26,505 nucleotides of DNA from CAYMDP01 sp964389375 (lineage in GTDB: Bacteria > Bdellovibrionota > Bdellovibrionia > Bdellovibrionales > UBA1609): assembly GCA_964389375.1 (NCBI GenBank), contig CAYMDP010000039.1, positions 1 through 26,505 on the forward strand, given 5' to 3'. Under the pieces are notes generated by a model. The model saw only the letters and a list, made by a program, of their open reading frames with translations, had not been told where the DNA came from and did no database searches. The translations under genes were made by a program, and so were the position numbers. This document shows, in pieces, positions 6,799-14,804 of this stretch. Position 1 is the first letter of the stretch; every line of letters begins with the position of its first letter.

Positions 6799-9302
6799 GT
6801 TTTCTTCACATTTTAAAGTATAGCTTTCAGGAACTGTGGTTTTTTCGCAGAGAATTAGGCCTAATTTTTTGGACCCTTTTATTTGGCCTGATGGCTTTAT
6901 TTATCGCCATTGGCTTCGAAGGCTCAAGCCATCGCTTTACCGAGAATCGTTCTCGCGCTTTAATGACCGCAGATTTTTTAATTTATTCTACGACTCCGCT
7001 TCCTGAAGATCTAAAGCAATCCCTTGATCCTCGGCTTCAAATTATCGATTCCGCTAAACAGATCCGAGTTCAGGGCACGCTTCGGGCCAAACAAAAAAGC
7101 ATGCTCACCGAAATTCGCGCGGTCGAAAGCGGCTTTCCATTGCTGGGAGACTTAAAGATCTTTGGAATGGATGCGCCGACGAAGATTAAAGCACTTCCTT
7201 CTGGCTCGATCTGGATTGATCCCTTAATCAAAGACTACCTAGAAGCCGAAGTGGGAACAGAACTTAGTTTGGGACAACTTAGAGTTAAAGTTGCTGGTGT
7301 TATTGAAGAAGATCCCAGCTTCGCTCGTGCAAATGCAGACATCTCTCCTCGAATTTATCTAAACTACGAGGACGCAATAAATACGGGTTTAATTGGCGAA
7401 GGTAGCCAAGTGCGCTACACCGAGTACTACCTGAGTGCTGCTGCATTACCCAAAGAACTTCTTGAAGAGGTGGGCCAAGTTCTTGATGAGCAGGCCCTTT
7501 TTTTACGGACACCCGAAGAACAACTACGCTCTTTAAGTCGAGCCTTGGATTATTTTTCGCGTTACCTTCTGCTTTTATCTACGATCACCTTAGTCATTTG
7601 CTTCCTGGTTTCGGCTTATCTGTTTGAAATGTTTTTTAGAAAGCGAATCTCAAGCGAGAGTTTACTTAAAATCTTTGGAAGCCCCAGACTATTTATCCCC
7701 CTGAAACAAATCTTACAGATCTTAAGCTGTCTCTTCCCCCCTGCAATTTTGGCTATCGCAAGCTGTAGTCTCATTTTTGGGCTGCTCCAGGGGCAATTGG
7801 CCGAGACGCTTCCTGAAGGCTTTCAGCTCGCCTTTACTTTAGAAGACTTTTATAAATCCTTAATTCTTCTTTTGGCAATGGCCTTAAGTTTTTACGTCTT
7901 AAACCAAATTCGCTTCCGCAAAATCTCTCTTATTCTGGCACTTCAACAAAGCTCCCCTCTTCAGACCGAGCTTCCCAGCTGGAAATCTATCTTGCCTCTT
8001 CTTGGCGTCAGTTTCGTTTTTTTGGTTCTGACCCTGACTTTTCTGGATTCCTTTCAACTTGGCCTAGGGGTTGGAGTTTATTTTGTTTTGACCTGTTTAT
8101 TCTCTTTCTTTGTTCCCGTTTGGTTCTTTCGCCAGGTCAGCCGATGGACCGAAACAAAATTAGACGATTGGCTTCCTCTAAAGTGGGCCCTCATTCAACT
8201 TTCAAAACACAGAATGCTGCTTCTACTAGGAGCTCTTGCTCTGTCTCAGATTGGAGTCGTGGCCAACTTACTTCCCCATCTTAAAGAAAGCTTTATGCGT
8301 GAGCTTCAGTTCTCTGCTAAAGAAAAACTACCCGACCTTTTTGCATTCAATATTCCGAAAGAAACCTTACCTAAACTTGAACTCTTTCTAAAAAGCTCCG
8401 AGGCCGAAATCAAGCACACCTCGCCCTTGATTCAGGCTTTATGGACCAAGCTAAACGACGAGAGCCCCAAGGACGAGCAATTTAAATCTTTTCCCGTCCG
8501 CCTCACCTACCGCGCACAACTTCAAGATTCAGAGTCCATTCTTAAAGGACGTGAGCTAGGGCCTCGCTACCTTGAGTCCTCGGGAGGGATTCCTGAAATT
8601 TCTGTGGAAGAAAACTTCGCAGATCGAAATAACATCCGTATTGGCGACAAAATGAGTTTTGATGTTGGGGGATTTGAAGTCAAAGGCGAGGTTGTGAATC
8701 TGCGAAAAGTCCTATGGCAAAGCTTTCAGCCCAACTTCTTCATTCAGTTTCAACCCGGTGTATTTGAAGATTTCCCTCAGTCCTTTGTGTCGGTTATTTA
8801 TTTCGGTCAAAAACAAAACGAACTTCTTGCTTTTTCAATCTCCGAAAAATTTAACGAACTCTCCTTGATTGACGTGAAACGGACCGCCGGCATGATCGCA
8901 GAACTTGCTGCAAAACTGATCGGCCCCATCGAACTAATTACCTTTTTAGGTCTATTTGGGATTTGGTTCATTCTAATCGGGGTGACTTTTCATAATTTAG
9001 GACAGCGAGACTACGAGTTTTCAATTTATCGAGTCATGGGAGTTTCGGATAGGCAGGTTCACAGAATGGTTTATTGGGAATACTTTCTTTTAAGCCTATT
9101 GTTAATTCTTTGGAGTCTTTTTGTCGGAGCCCTTTGCACTGGAGTTGCGACCCAGTGGATTTTAGAAAAACCCCCTCATCTTGATTTTTCTTCAGCCTTG
9201 ATTCTGTCGGGCCTTTTAATCAGTACCCTGCTTTTAAGCGCCTTTATCCAGCTTAAAAAAAATGGGCCAAGACAGAATCTTGGCCCAAAAGTTTTATCCT
9301 AA
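6795..9302 (+). CDS. ybbP: YbbP-like FtsX-type ABC permease
   Basis: The 835-residue protein has an N-terminal membrane helix (about 21-42), a periplasmic domain to about 250, an FtsX-type helix group (about 255-370), a central helix group (about 395-490), a second periplasmic domain (about 500-710) and a C-terminal FtsX group (about 715-820). This gives about ten helices, as in the YbbP family of around 800 residues. The motif YRVMGVSDRQVHRMVYWEY in the last FtsX domain is the usual coupling-helix region. The start is a GTG that overlaps the ybbA stop by 4 bases. The final codons contain a 9-bp hairpin that acts as a terminator on the other strand. The function follows from the partner ATPase and TesA neighbour; a role in handling hydrophobic compounds is inference. 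Confidence 0.9.
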   Translation: MSFLHILKYSFQELWFFRRELGLIFWTLLFGLMALFIAIGFEGSSHRFTENRSRALMTADFLIYSTTPLPEDLKQSLDPRLQIIDSAKQIRVQGTLRAKQKSMLTEIRAVESGFPLLGDLKIFGMDAPTKIKALPSGSIWIDPLIKDYLEAEVGTELSLGQLRVKVAGVIEEDPSFARANADISPRIYLNYEDAINTGLIGEGSQVRYTEYYLSAAALPKELLEEVGQVLDEQALFLRTPEEQLRSLSRALDYFSRYLLLLSTITLVICFLVSAYLFEMFFRKRISSESLLKIFGSPRLFIPLKQILQILSCLFPPAILAIASCSLIFGLLQGQLAETLPEGFQLAFTLEDFYKSLILLLAMALSFYVLNQIRFRKISLILALQQSSPLQTELPSWKSILPLLGVSFVFLVLTLTFLDSFQLGLGVGVYFVLTCLFSFFVPVWFFRQVSRWTETKLDDWLPLKWALIQLSKHRMLLLLGALALSQIGVVANLLPHLKESFMRELQFSAKEKLPDLFAFNIPKETLPKLELFLKSSEAEIKHTSPLIQALWTKLNDESPKDEQFKSFPVRLTYRAQLQDSESILKGRELGPRYLESSGGIPEISVEENFADRNNIRIGDKMSFDVGGFEVKGEVVNLRKVLWQSFQPNFFIQFQPGVFEDFPQSFVSVIYFGQKQNELLAFSISEKFNELSLIDVKRTAGMIAELAAKLIGPIELITFLGLFGIWFILIGVTFHNLGQRDYEFSIYRVMGVSDRQVHRMVYWEYFLLSLLLILWSLFVGALCTGVATQWILEKPPHLDFSSALILSGLLISTLLLSAFIQLKKNGPRQNLGPKVLS
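9255..9286 (-). terminator. Minus-strand terminator inside the 3' end of ybbP
   Basis: GGGCCAAGA (9264-9272) and TCTTGGCCC (9278-9286) form a perfect 9-bp stem with a 5-base loop. On the minus strand it is followed by one A and eight T (9255-9262). On the plus strand only AAAAGTTTTAT follows, so it is a weak plus-strand terminator at best. Confidence 0.75.
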
Positions 9303-9327
9303 AAGGCGGAAGCGATGCTTGCGCCTT
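9301..9327 (-). terminator. Second terminator-like hairpin of the small minus-strand unit
   Basis: AAGGCG and CGCCTT pair around an inner AAGC-ATC-GCTT stem with a single mismatch, followed by four T on the minus strand. Together with the hairpin at 9255-9286 it gives two stops in series. Confidence 0.55.
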
Positions 9328-9341
9328 GACGTGAACGCGTC

Positions 9342-9389
9342 CTAAAACGCAGTCACCTCCGCCTCAGGTAAACAACTTAATAACACCAT
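9342..9389 (-). CDS. Possible 15-residue peptide
   Basis: The frame MVLLSCLPEAEVTAF runs from ATG 9387-9389 to TAG 9342-9344. A near-perfect Shine-Dalgarno AAAGGAGG lies about 8 bases upstream and a promoter-like pair lies at 9430-9457. The end of the frame lies inside a hairpin (GTGA-TGCGT paired with ACGCG-TCAC, about 9332-9358), and two terminators follow. The unit looks like a small mRNA or a leader without a downstream gene, since what follows is antisense to ybbP. No homologue is recognised. The frame is short enough to be chance; the ribosome site is what makes it worth listing. Confidence 0.4.
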   Translation of the reverse strand: MVLLSCLPEAEVTAF

Positions 9390-9429
9390 CAGCACCACCT
9401 CCTTTCTTGACTCCGGAGAGCCTGATCGC

Positions 9430-9457
9430 AGAATACCAAAATCTAAAAATCTGACCA
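9430..9457 (-). promoter_or_regulatory. Predicted promoter of the small minus-strand unit
   Basis: On the minus strand TGGTCA, a 16-base spacer and TATTCT are preceded by TGG directly before the -10, an extended -10 element. The predicted start is near 9423. Confidence 0.4.
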
Positions 9458-9489
9458 GATGGAAGATATTATGGACCTAAAAAGGACAC

Positions 9490-9517
9490 CTTATACCTGA
9501 CAACAAACACGTATAAG
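9490..9517. repeat. Dyad CTTATAC-N14-GTATAAG
   Basis: A perfect 7-bp inverted repeat whose arm centres are 21 bp apart, or two helical turns, as in many dimeric regulator sites. It lies in the 550-base gap between ybbP and the vWA gene. Confidence 0.45.
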
Positions 9518-9684
9518 TTCGACATTTTTCAAAAGTTTAAGGGGCTGAATTTAACGAAATTTGATCAACTTTTTGACGAAAACCGAATTATTAAATTTCT
9601 GCCAAACATTTTAATCCATTAATTTCATATACTTAGTGCGTATCGTTTCGATGCAAAGCGAGAATCTCCATAAAACCAAAGGAT

Positions 9685-9719
9685 TTAAGCTCATTTTAAA
9701 AAGGTACCTGTGAGCTTAA
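9685..9719. repeat. Dyad TTAAGCTCA-N17-TGAGCTTAA
   Basis: A perfect 9-bp inverted repeat with a 17-base spacer, followed by ACTTTTC. It could form an RNA hairpin or serve as a protein-binding site upstream of the vWA lipoprotein gene. Confidence 0.45.
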
Positions 9720-9770
9720 CTTTTCTAGACCTAGGTCGATAAGTTAAGCACTGCTGTATGTAAGCTCCTG

Positions 9771-9798
9771 GGAGACCTTTATCTATGTATTGGTCTCC
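9771..9798. repeat. Dyad GGAGACC-N14-GGTCTCC
   Basis: A perfect 7-bp inverted repeat with the same 14-base spacer as the dyad at 9490. It is 52 bases upstream of the vWA gene start. The rest of the 9460-9850 stretch is AT-rich and shows no gene; no clear promoter pair was found. Confidence 0.45.
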
Positions 9799-9850
9799 AA
9801 AGTTCGCTTGAAGTGAAATGTTATGTTTCGCTTCTATTAGGAGGGGCCCC

Positions 9851-10984
9851 ATGAAATCAGCAGTCCGTATCTTGACTGGAAGTCTAATCGCTCTCGCGTT
9901 GACTCTGACCGCTTGTGGTCGCGAAGCTCCAACCTATTCAATCCTTGCCGACGGAGAAACCTTTTCTCAAGGTCTAGAGTCCGTCAACAACAAGCTCGAT
10001 ATTTTATGGGTGATCGACAATAGCGGCTCTATGGATACATCTCAACAAAACGTCGCCACAAATTTTAGCTCCTTTATTTCCTCTTTCGTTTCTAAGGGTT
10101 TTGACTACCAAATTGCCGTCACCACAACAGACGCCTTTTTGGCAAAAGATCAATCCAGCTACAATACCTTCTATAATAACAACCCATTCTACTTCAATGG
10201 TCAGTCTCAGGCGGCGAAAGCTCGCTTTAGATCTTCTTCTCCACAAGGAAATAGCGGATATGAAATTTTGAATCCTCTGAATCCCAATATTATTGATAAC
10301 TTTAGAATCAATATTCTTCAGGGAGTCAGCGGATATGGCGACGAGCGCCCTTTGCAAAGCTTTAAAGAGGCTCTAACCAGCCCTTTAAACGCTGGTTTCG
10401 TGCGTCCGGATAGCTACCTGGCAGTGATTATCGTGACCGATGAGGATGATTTCTCTCACAACGGGATTGGCTTTCTTGGTGGGCAATATAATCACGCAAG
10501 TCTACACACGGTTCAGTCCTACGTTGATTTCTTGGATGCTCACACGAGCACAACCGGCGATCTTCGACGCTATACCGTTTCTTCAATCCAAATTAAGGAT
10601 CAGGCTTGTGAAGACTATTTGAATAACAACACACCTTTTAACGGCCGAGTGATCGCACAGCGAGTAAAACAACTGGTCGATGCTACGGGCGGCGTGGCAG
10701 GGGATCTTTGTGGAAACTTTGCGACGATTTTGGATGATATCGCTTATGATATTAGTAAGAAGTCTTCGCGCTTCTTCTTAACCAAAAAGCCTTTACCCTC
10801 AACCATCCTAGTTAAAGTCAATGGTGCTGTGATTCCAAACATTGCGGACAACACAACTGGAATCCCCGGCGGCTGGACCTACGATGCTGGAACAAATAGC
10901 ATCTTGTTTGAAGGACTCGCCTACATCCCTCCACAAGGTGCGACAATTCAGATCACTTTTGATCCTGAATTCATTGAGTTCTAA
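9851..10984 (+). CDS. von Willebrand factor A domain lipoprotein
   Basis: From the ATG at 9851, which follows AGGAGG by 6 bases, the product has 377 residues. The signal peptide ends in the lipobox LTAC with Cys22. A vWA domain begins at about 47, with the MIDAS motif DNSGS at 56-60 (metal-binding Asp56, Ser58, Ser60) and a later acidic strand end, VIIVTDEDDFS, typical of the fold. The last about 80 residues (after KKPLPSTILVKVNG) form a separate beta-rich domain. Such proteins bind partners through a metal ion at the cell surface. An earlier in-frame ATG at 9818 lacks a ribosome site and would spoil the signal peptide. Three dyads lie upstream. Confidence 0.85.
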   Translation: MKSAVRILTGSLIALALTLTACGREAPTYSILADGETFSQGLESVNNKLDILWVIDNSGSMDTSQQNVATNFSSFISSFVSKGFDYQIAVTTTDAFLAKDQSSYNTFYNNNPFYFNGQSQAAKARFRSSSPQGNSGYEILNPLNPNIIDNFRINILQGVSGYGDERPLQSFKEALTSPLNAGFVRPDSYLAVIIVTDEDDFSHNGIGFLGGQYNHASLHTVQSYVDFLDAHTSTTGDLRRYTVSSIQIKDQACEDYLNNNTPFNGRVIAQRVKQLVDATGGVAGDLCGNFATILDDIAYDISKKSSRFFLTKKPLPSTILVKVNGAVIPNIADNTTGIPGGWTYDAGTNSILFEGLAYIPPQGATIQITFDPEFIEF

Positions 10985-11003
10985 TCCAATCCAGAGTTAA
11001 AAT
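10974..11003 (+). promoter_or_regulatory. Predicted leaderless promoter
   Basis: TTGAGT (10974-10979), an 18-base spacer and TAAAAT (10998-11003). The -10 ends 7 bases before the ATG at 11011 and there is no Shine-Dalgarno sequence. The -35 lies in the end of the vWA gene. Confidence 0.5.
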
Positions 11004-11010
11004 AGCCAGT

Positions 11011-12039
11011 ATGACACGCTGGCTACGTCTTCTTCTTTTCGTAATCCCGCTTTCTGCAGCTTTTGGATGGTGGTGGGGACAGTTTCAAACTCAGCGCCAA
11101 CTGAAAGCCAAAGAACACCGCACTCTTCACATCCTGGTTCGAGAAGGCCTGATTCCTGAACCCGAAAAATTTAAGTTTAGCTCGATAGAACTCACACTAA
11201 GAACTTTTAAGTCTCTTGATGAGGCCTCCCAAATCCTGCTAGATCCAAAACAATCCCCTTCACTTGATGTTCTTATTGCGAGCGAAAATGATTTAATCGC
11301 CTTAAGTCCAGCCCTGAAGGCTTCCGATGGCTCATACCTAAATGAGATTTTCGAACAAATTCACCCTGATTTTTTAAGCCCAAATGACCCCGAAGCTCGA
11401 ATCCAAAGCCCTGCCCTTCCTATTGCCTGGCAGGCCTTTGGAAGAGTTGTAGAGAATCAAACGAAGCCCTGGGCTTGGAATGAAATGTCCTTAGATCTAA
11501 AAAGTCCTCTTGAGGTCCCACTTGATCCTTGTTTAAATCTTTTGTTCTTAAAGTCTCAAGGGGTCGAGTTTCAATCCTGGGACGATATCGAGACTCGCCA
11601 ATTTCATATTCAAAAAGCAAGCTCGGTGGCCAAACAGTTTTCGTTTAAGATGTCTTCCAATTTGGCAGAGGCCTCCACCGCAATGATTTCATCCGTTCAT
11701 TACCAACAGAAGTCTCTGCCTCCAGAGAATCTTGAGAGTTTCTTTTCTACAGACATTATTCCTTTAAACACGATCTACTTAAGTCCACTTCATCGCGAAG
11801 AAGGAAAAGCTGAAGCACTTCTTGAGTTGCTAAAGGAACTTTTACTTTCAGAAACAAGCCCCAACAGATATCAGACCCTTGGTTGGGCTTCGACACTTAA
11901 AGAAGTCAGTCAATCCGATCCCCAACAGTTTGCTTCGACTCAGTTACGCAGCCTACCCATTCACAAGATGCGACGCCTACGCTGCACAAGTGAAGAGATC
12001 CGGAACTTTGAATCCATTTATGCGGATTTAAATAAGTAA
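11011..12039 (+). CDS. Putative periplasmic solute-binding-like protein
   Basis: The 342-residue protein has an N-terminal hydrophobic segment (residues 4-22, then WWWGQFQTQRQ) that could be a signal peptide or an anchor. The mature part begins with the pattern HRTLHILVREGLIPEPEKFKFSSIELTLRTFKSLDEA and continues with LDVLIASENDLIAL, which resembles the first lobe of PotD-type periplasmic binding proteins. The resemblance is weak and later motifs are not clear. No transporter membrane or ATPase genes are beside it. It starts 26 bases after the vWA gene but appears to have its own promoter. It ends 15 bases from a convergent lipoprotein gene with no clear terminator between them. Confidence 0.65.
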   Translation: MTRWLRLLLFVIPLSAAFGWWWGQFQTQRQLKAKEHRTLHILVREGLIPEPEKFKFSSIELTLRTFKSLDEASQILLDPKQSPSLDVLIASENDLIALSPALKASDGSYLNEIFEQIHPDFLSPNDPEARIQSPALPIAWQAFGRVVENQTKPWAWNEMSLDLKSPLEVPLDPCLNLLFLKSQGVEFQSWDDIETRQFHIQKASSVAKQFSFKMSSNLAEASTAMISSVHYQQKSLPPENLESFFSTDIIPLNTIYLSPLHREEGKAEALLELLKELLLSETSPNRYQTLGWASTLKEVSQSDPQQFASTQLRSLPIHKMRRLRCTSEEIRNFESIYADLNK

Positions 12040-12054
12040 AATTTTGAGTCTAAT

Positions 12055-12558
12055 TTATAAAGGTCTAACAAAGACGCTTTTGCGGGCCTGAAGAGTGTTT
12101 CGAACTTCATTGCCTTCATCATCAAAGGCGATCAGCTCGATCCAGACAATCAGTGGCATAGAGACAGGAGTTGGCAGATGCACCTGGGTCGAGAATCTTC
12201 CGTTGATGCACTTAAACTCAACCCCGGCCGCGTTTGTCAGACTTCCGAACACGATCGAATTCGGGTTATTTTCATTATAAACTTCCCAAACCATCGAGTT
12301 CACTGGATAGCCACCCTCATTACATTCCCCGCCGATATCTAAGCGACTTGTCGTTGAGGCCACTCGAATCTCGCCCTGATGGTTGATCGTTAGATCCAAT
12401 AAATCTGCATTCTTTTGAACGCATTCTTCTCCAGAACAACTGGAGGACACATAGGAGCTGAAGAGGCTGCCAGAATTTTCGGGAGCACAGTTATTAAATC
12501 CCAACAGTAGACCTGTTATAAAAAGGAATGCTGCGGATCTGTGCAGAAAAATTCTCAT
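12055..12558 (-). CDS. Predicted lipoprotein of unknown function
   Basis: The 167-residue product has a signal peptide and the lipobox FNNC (Cys24). The following serine-rich linker contains SSSCSGEECVQ, two cysteines that may form a disulfide. The rest is beta-strand-like (LDLTINHQGEIRVAS, VNSMVWEVYN, VWIELIAFDDEGN), suggesting an immunoglobulin-like domain. GGAGAG lies 9 bases before the ATG. The gene is divergent from the OppA-like gene and convergent with the gene at 11011. No specific function is recognised. Confidence 0.75.
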   Translation of the reverse strand: MRIFLHRSAAFLFITGLLLGFNNCAPENSGSLFSSYVSSSCSGEECVQKNADLLDLTINHQGEIRVASTTSRLDIGGECNEGGYPVNSMVWEVYNENNPNSIVFGSLTNAAGVEFKCINGRFSTQVHLPTPVSMPLIVWIELIAFDDEGNEVRNTLQARKSVFVRPL

Positions 12559-12642
12559 TTTGAGACACTCTCCAGGTTTGAGATTTTTGTTTCTCAGTCT
12601 GGAGCACTTATCGTCAGAAGCCTCTAAGGACTTAAGCCTATA

Positions 12643-12690
12643 AGGGACTTTATCAATTCCGTTGACCTAAACCCCTAAAGTCCCTAAAAA
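12643..12690 (+). promoter_or_regulatory. Leaderless promoter with flanking dyad
   Basis: TTGACC (12662-12667), a 17-base spacer and TAAAAA (12685-12690) lie before the ATG at 12698, leaving 7 bases. A perfect 10-bp inverted repeat, AGGGACTTTA (12643-12652) and TAAAGTCCCT (12676-12685), brackets the -35 and touches the -10. Its arm centres are about 33 bp apart, about three helical turns, so it may be an operator. Confidence 0.55.
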
Positions 12691-12697
12691 AGCCTCT

Positions 12698-14233
12698 ATG
12701 AAGCCCTACGACCTTATCCAAGGCCCTCTCTATTCGCTGACGATCCTGCTCGCTCTACTTGCAGGACCCCAAGTTGGGGCTCAGACCAAAAGCTTTAATT
12801 TTCATATTATCTCTGAGCCAGAGTCCTTCGATCCGGTCCGAGCCTCTGGGGCTTCCGGAAATTTTTTGCTCAACAATATCTATCGAGCTTTGTTTAGATA
12901 TTCCGATGAAGCCTCTTTAATTCCCGAAGGTGCAGAAAGTTGCAGTTGGAAGACGCCAAAAAAACTGACCTGCCTCTTGAACAAAGACAGGAAGTGGCCG
13001 GATGGCTTGCCCATCCTTGCTGAAGATTACGTGCGCGGTTGGAAATTTATCCTAGACCCAAAATCAAAATCTCGGCACTCAAGCCTTTTACTTTCAATTC
13101 AGGGGGTAAAATCTCTTTTAAAGGGCGATTCAAACTCTAAGACGCTGGGGATTCGAGCCCTGGACTCTTACGTCTTAGAAATAGATTTCGAAGTTGAAGA
13201 TCGGGAATTTTTATTTAAAACCATCCACCCAGCACTGTCTCCTCGGCATCCAAAAACTAAAGAGGATCAGGGATTTAAAGGCTTCTATTCAAGCGGTCCT
13301 TATCAGATCGCAGAAATCATAAAAGGCCAAAGAATTAAATTGATCCCTAACCCTCAATATCCAAACTCAAAAGATCGCCCCCCTGTTGAAATTCTTTTGA
13401 TTGATGAAGACTCTACGGCTTTGACCCTTTACGAGATGAAAAAGCTTAATTTTTTACGTCGAGTTGTGACCGATCAGATTCCCGTCCTACAGAAGCGATC
13501 CGATTTTTTCCAGATTCCTATGGCTCGCTTTGATTATATCGGTTTTCGCTCCGACCCGGCGATGCCAAAAGATCTAAGAAAGGCTCTAGCTCTTGCGCTA
13601 AACTATGATGAACTTAAAAGTCTTTATTTCGCTTTAGGGCGGCCCGGCTGCCCCTCACTTCCTTCTGCTTGGATTGATCAGCCAGGCTGTTACCCCTTTG
13701 ATCCAAAACTTGCCAAAAAAACCTTCAACCAACTTCCAGAAAAAATTCGTAAGCAAAAATTAGTTCTCGGTTTTTCTAGACTGGGCGGAGAAGATATCTC
13801 AAAAGGCATGGAGTGGGCTCAGGCTCAGTGGAAAAAACACTTAGGGATAGAGGTCGAACTTCAGTCGGTTGAAAATGCGATGTTTTTGCAAACTCTTAAA
13901 ACTGAGCCGCAAAATCTTTTTCGCAAAGGTTTTCCTTTAGATCGGCCTACCTGTTTAGCCGCTCTTGAGAACTTCCACCGAAGTGAACCTGAAAACTATA
14001 TCAAATTTAAAAGCTCAAAATTCGAGACTTTGCTTAAAGACCTAAAGACTAAAGCCGCTGGAAGTGCCGAATACCGAAAACTCTGCAAAGATGGCGTTCA
14101 GTTGTTGATGGATGACTTTAGTCTTATCCCTCTTGGCGAAATCCATTTCTCGATGATGGCTCATCCGGGATTCTCAGGATGGAAGGTGAATTCCCTGAAC
14201 CAACTAGACTTAACTGACCTTCGTCGAGACTAG
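12698..14233 (+). CDS. OppA-like peptide/solute-binding protein (SBP_bac_5)
   Basis: The 511-residue protein has a signal peptide ending at about AGPQVGA (28) and the family hallmarks of extracellular solute-binding family 5: SEPESFDPVRASG near the N-terminus, LIPEGAESCSW, KWPDGLPILAEDYVRGWKFILDP, SSGPYQIAEIIKGQRIKLIPNPQY, and LRKALALALNYDELKSLYFALG. Such proteins deliver oligopeptides or similar compounds to an ABC permease. Here no permease or ATPase genes are adjacent, so the protein either serves a transporter encoded elsewhere or has another role. The start has no ribosome site and is placed 7 bases after a -10-like hexamer, suggesting a leaderless mRNA. Two cysteines in PGCPSLPSAWIDQPGCYPFD match a common disulfide position in OppA relatives (from memory). 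Confidence 0.88.
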   Translation: MKPYDLIQGPLYSLTILLALLAGPQVGAQTKSFNFHIISEPESFDPVRASGASGNFLLNNIYRALFRYSDEASLIPEGAESCSWKTPKKLTCLLNKDRKWPDGLPILAEDYVRGWKFILDPKSKSRHSSLLLSIQGVKSLLKGDSNSKTLGIRALDSYVLEIDFEVEDREFLFKTIHPALSPRHPKTKEDQGFKGFYSSGPYQIAEIIKGQRIKLIPNPQYPNSKDRPPVEILLIDEDSTALTLYEMKKLNFLRRVVTDQIPVLQKRSDFFQIPMARFDYIGFRSDPAMPKDLRKALALALNYDELKSLYFALGRPGCPSLPSAWIDQPGCYPFDPKLAKKTFNQLPEKIRKQKLVLGFSRLGGEDISKGMEWAQAQWKKHLGIEVELQSVENAMFLQTLKTEPQNLFRKGFPLDRPTCLAALENFHRSEPENYIKFKSSKFETLLKDLKTKAAGSAEYRKLCKDGVQLLMDDFSLIPLGEIHFSMMAHPGFSGWKVNSLNQLDLTDLRRD

Positions 14234-14333
14234 TTGATTTAAAATCGAAAGCCGAAGACCGAAAAGATTGCGACTAAAGGCTTCGAAATAGACCTCCGAT
14301 AAGATCTCTGAATGAATAAGGAGATCCAAATCT

Positions 14334-14555
14334 ATGTCTAAAGATAACAAAGCCCCCCAAGGAATGCCTCAGAATGTGGTTCAACTTCCCTCAGCATGCC
14401 CTGTTGAGGCTTGTGGAAAAAAACCAAAACGCTCTTCGTTTTGCGCAGAACACTTTGAGTGGTTTAAAGAAGGGCTAATTAGCCGCAAGGGCCAAAAGCC
14501 AAAAGATTTTGATAAGAAGTTCCAAGCTTTTATGACAAAAAAGAAGGCGGCTTAA
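14334..14555 (+). CDS. Small Cys/His protein, possible zinc binder
   Basis: The 73-residue cytoplasmic protein has Cys22, Cys27, Cys37 and His40 in the pattern CPVEACGKKPKRSSFCAEHF, consistent with one zinc site, followed by FEWFKEGLI and a lysine-rich tail (GQKPKDFDKKFQAFMTKKKAA). The ribosome site AAGGAGAT is 9 bases before the ATG. It is monocistronic: it begins 100 bases after the OppA-like gene and ends in its own terminator. The basic tail would suit nucleic-acid or ribosome binding, but this is inference and no characterised family is named. Confidence 0.8.
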   Translation: MSKDNKAPQGMPQNVVQLPSACPVEACGKKPKRSSFCAEHFEWFKEGLISRKGQKPKDFDKKFQAFMTKKKAA

Positions 14556-14578
14556 GCAATCTGCTTAAGTCCCTTTTC
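14551..14578 (+). terminator. Terminator of the small Cys/His gene
   Basis: CTTAAGCA and TGCTTAAG form a perfect 8-bp stem with a 3-base loop (14551-14569), followed by TCCCTTTTCCC. The stem includes the stop codon. The T-run is short. Confidence 0.6.
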
Positions 14579-14615
14579 CCGACTTCTACAGCAGAATAAA
14601 CATTATTTTTTAATT

Positions 14616-14635
14616 AGGCCAAAGAATTTTGGCCT
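14616..14635. repeat. Inverted repeat AGGCCAAA-GAAT-TTTGGCCT
   Basis: A perfect 8-bp stem with a 4-base loop lies in the gap before the SDR gene. No T-run follows on either strand, so it is probably not an intrinsic terminator. It may be a binding site or an RNA structure. Confidence 0.4.
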
Positions 14636-14804
14636 TAGGCTGCTAACAGCAAGCCAATGATTAAGCTGACTACAAATACTTTCAATCCAAATAGACTTAA
14701 TTCCCTAATCATAAGACTTTATCGGATCATTTTGATCGGGGCTAAACTCGACTTTTTGCCTTCTCTATGGGAATCTAGGGTTCATTTTAATGAAAGGACC
14801 CCAA

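Noticed and set aside
9301..9480. Known structured RNA (SRP RNA, 6S RNA, RNase P, tmRNA, c-di-GMP riboswitch)
   Set aside because: The conserved core sequences of these RNAs were looked for by eye on both strands and not found.
14616..14635. Hairpin as terminator
   Set aside because: No T-run follows on either strand.
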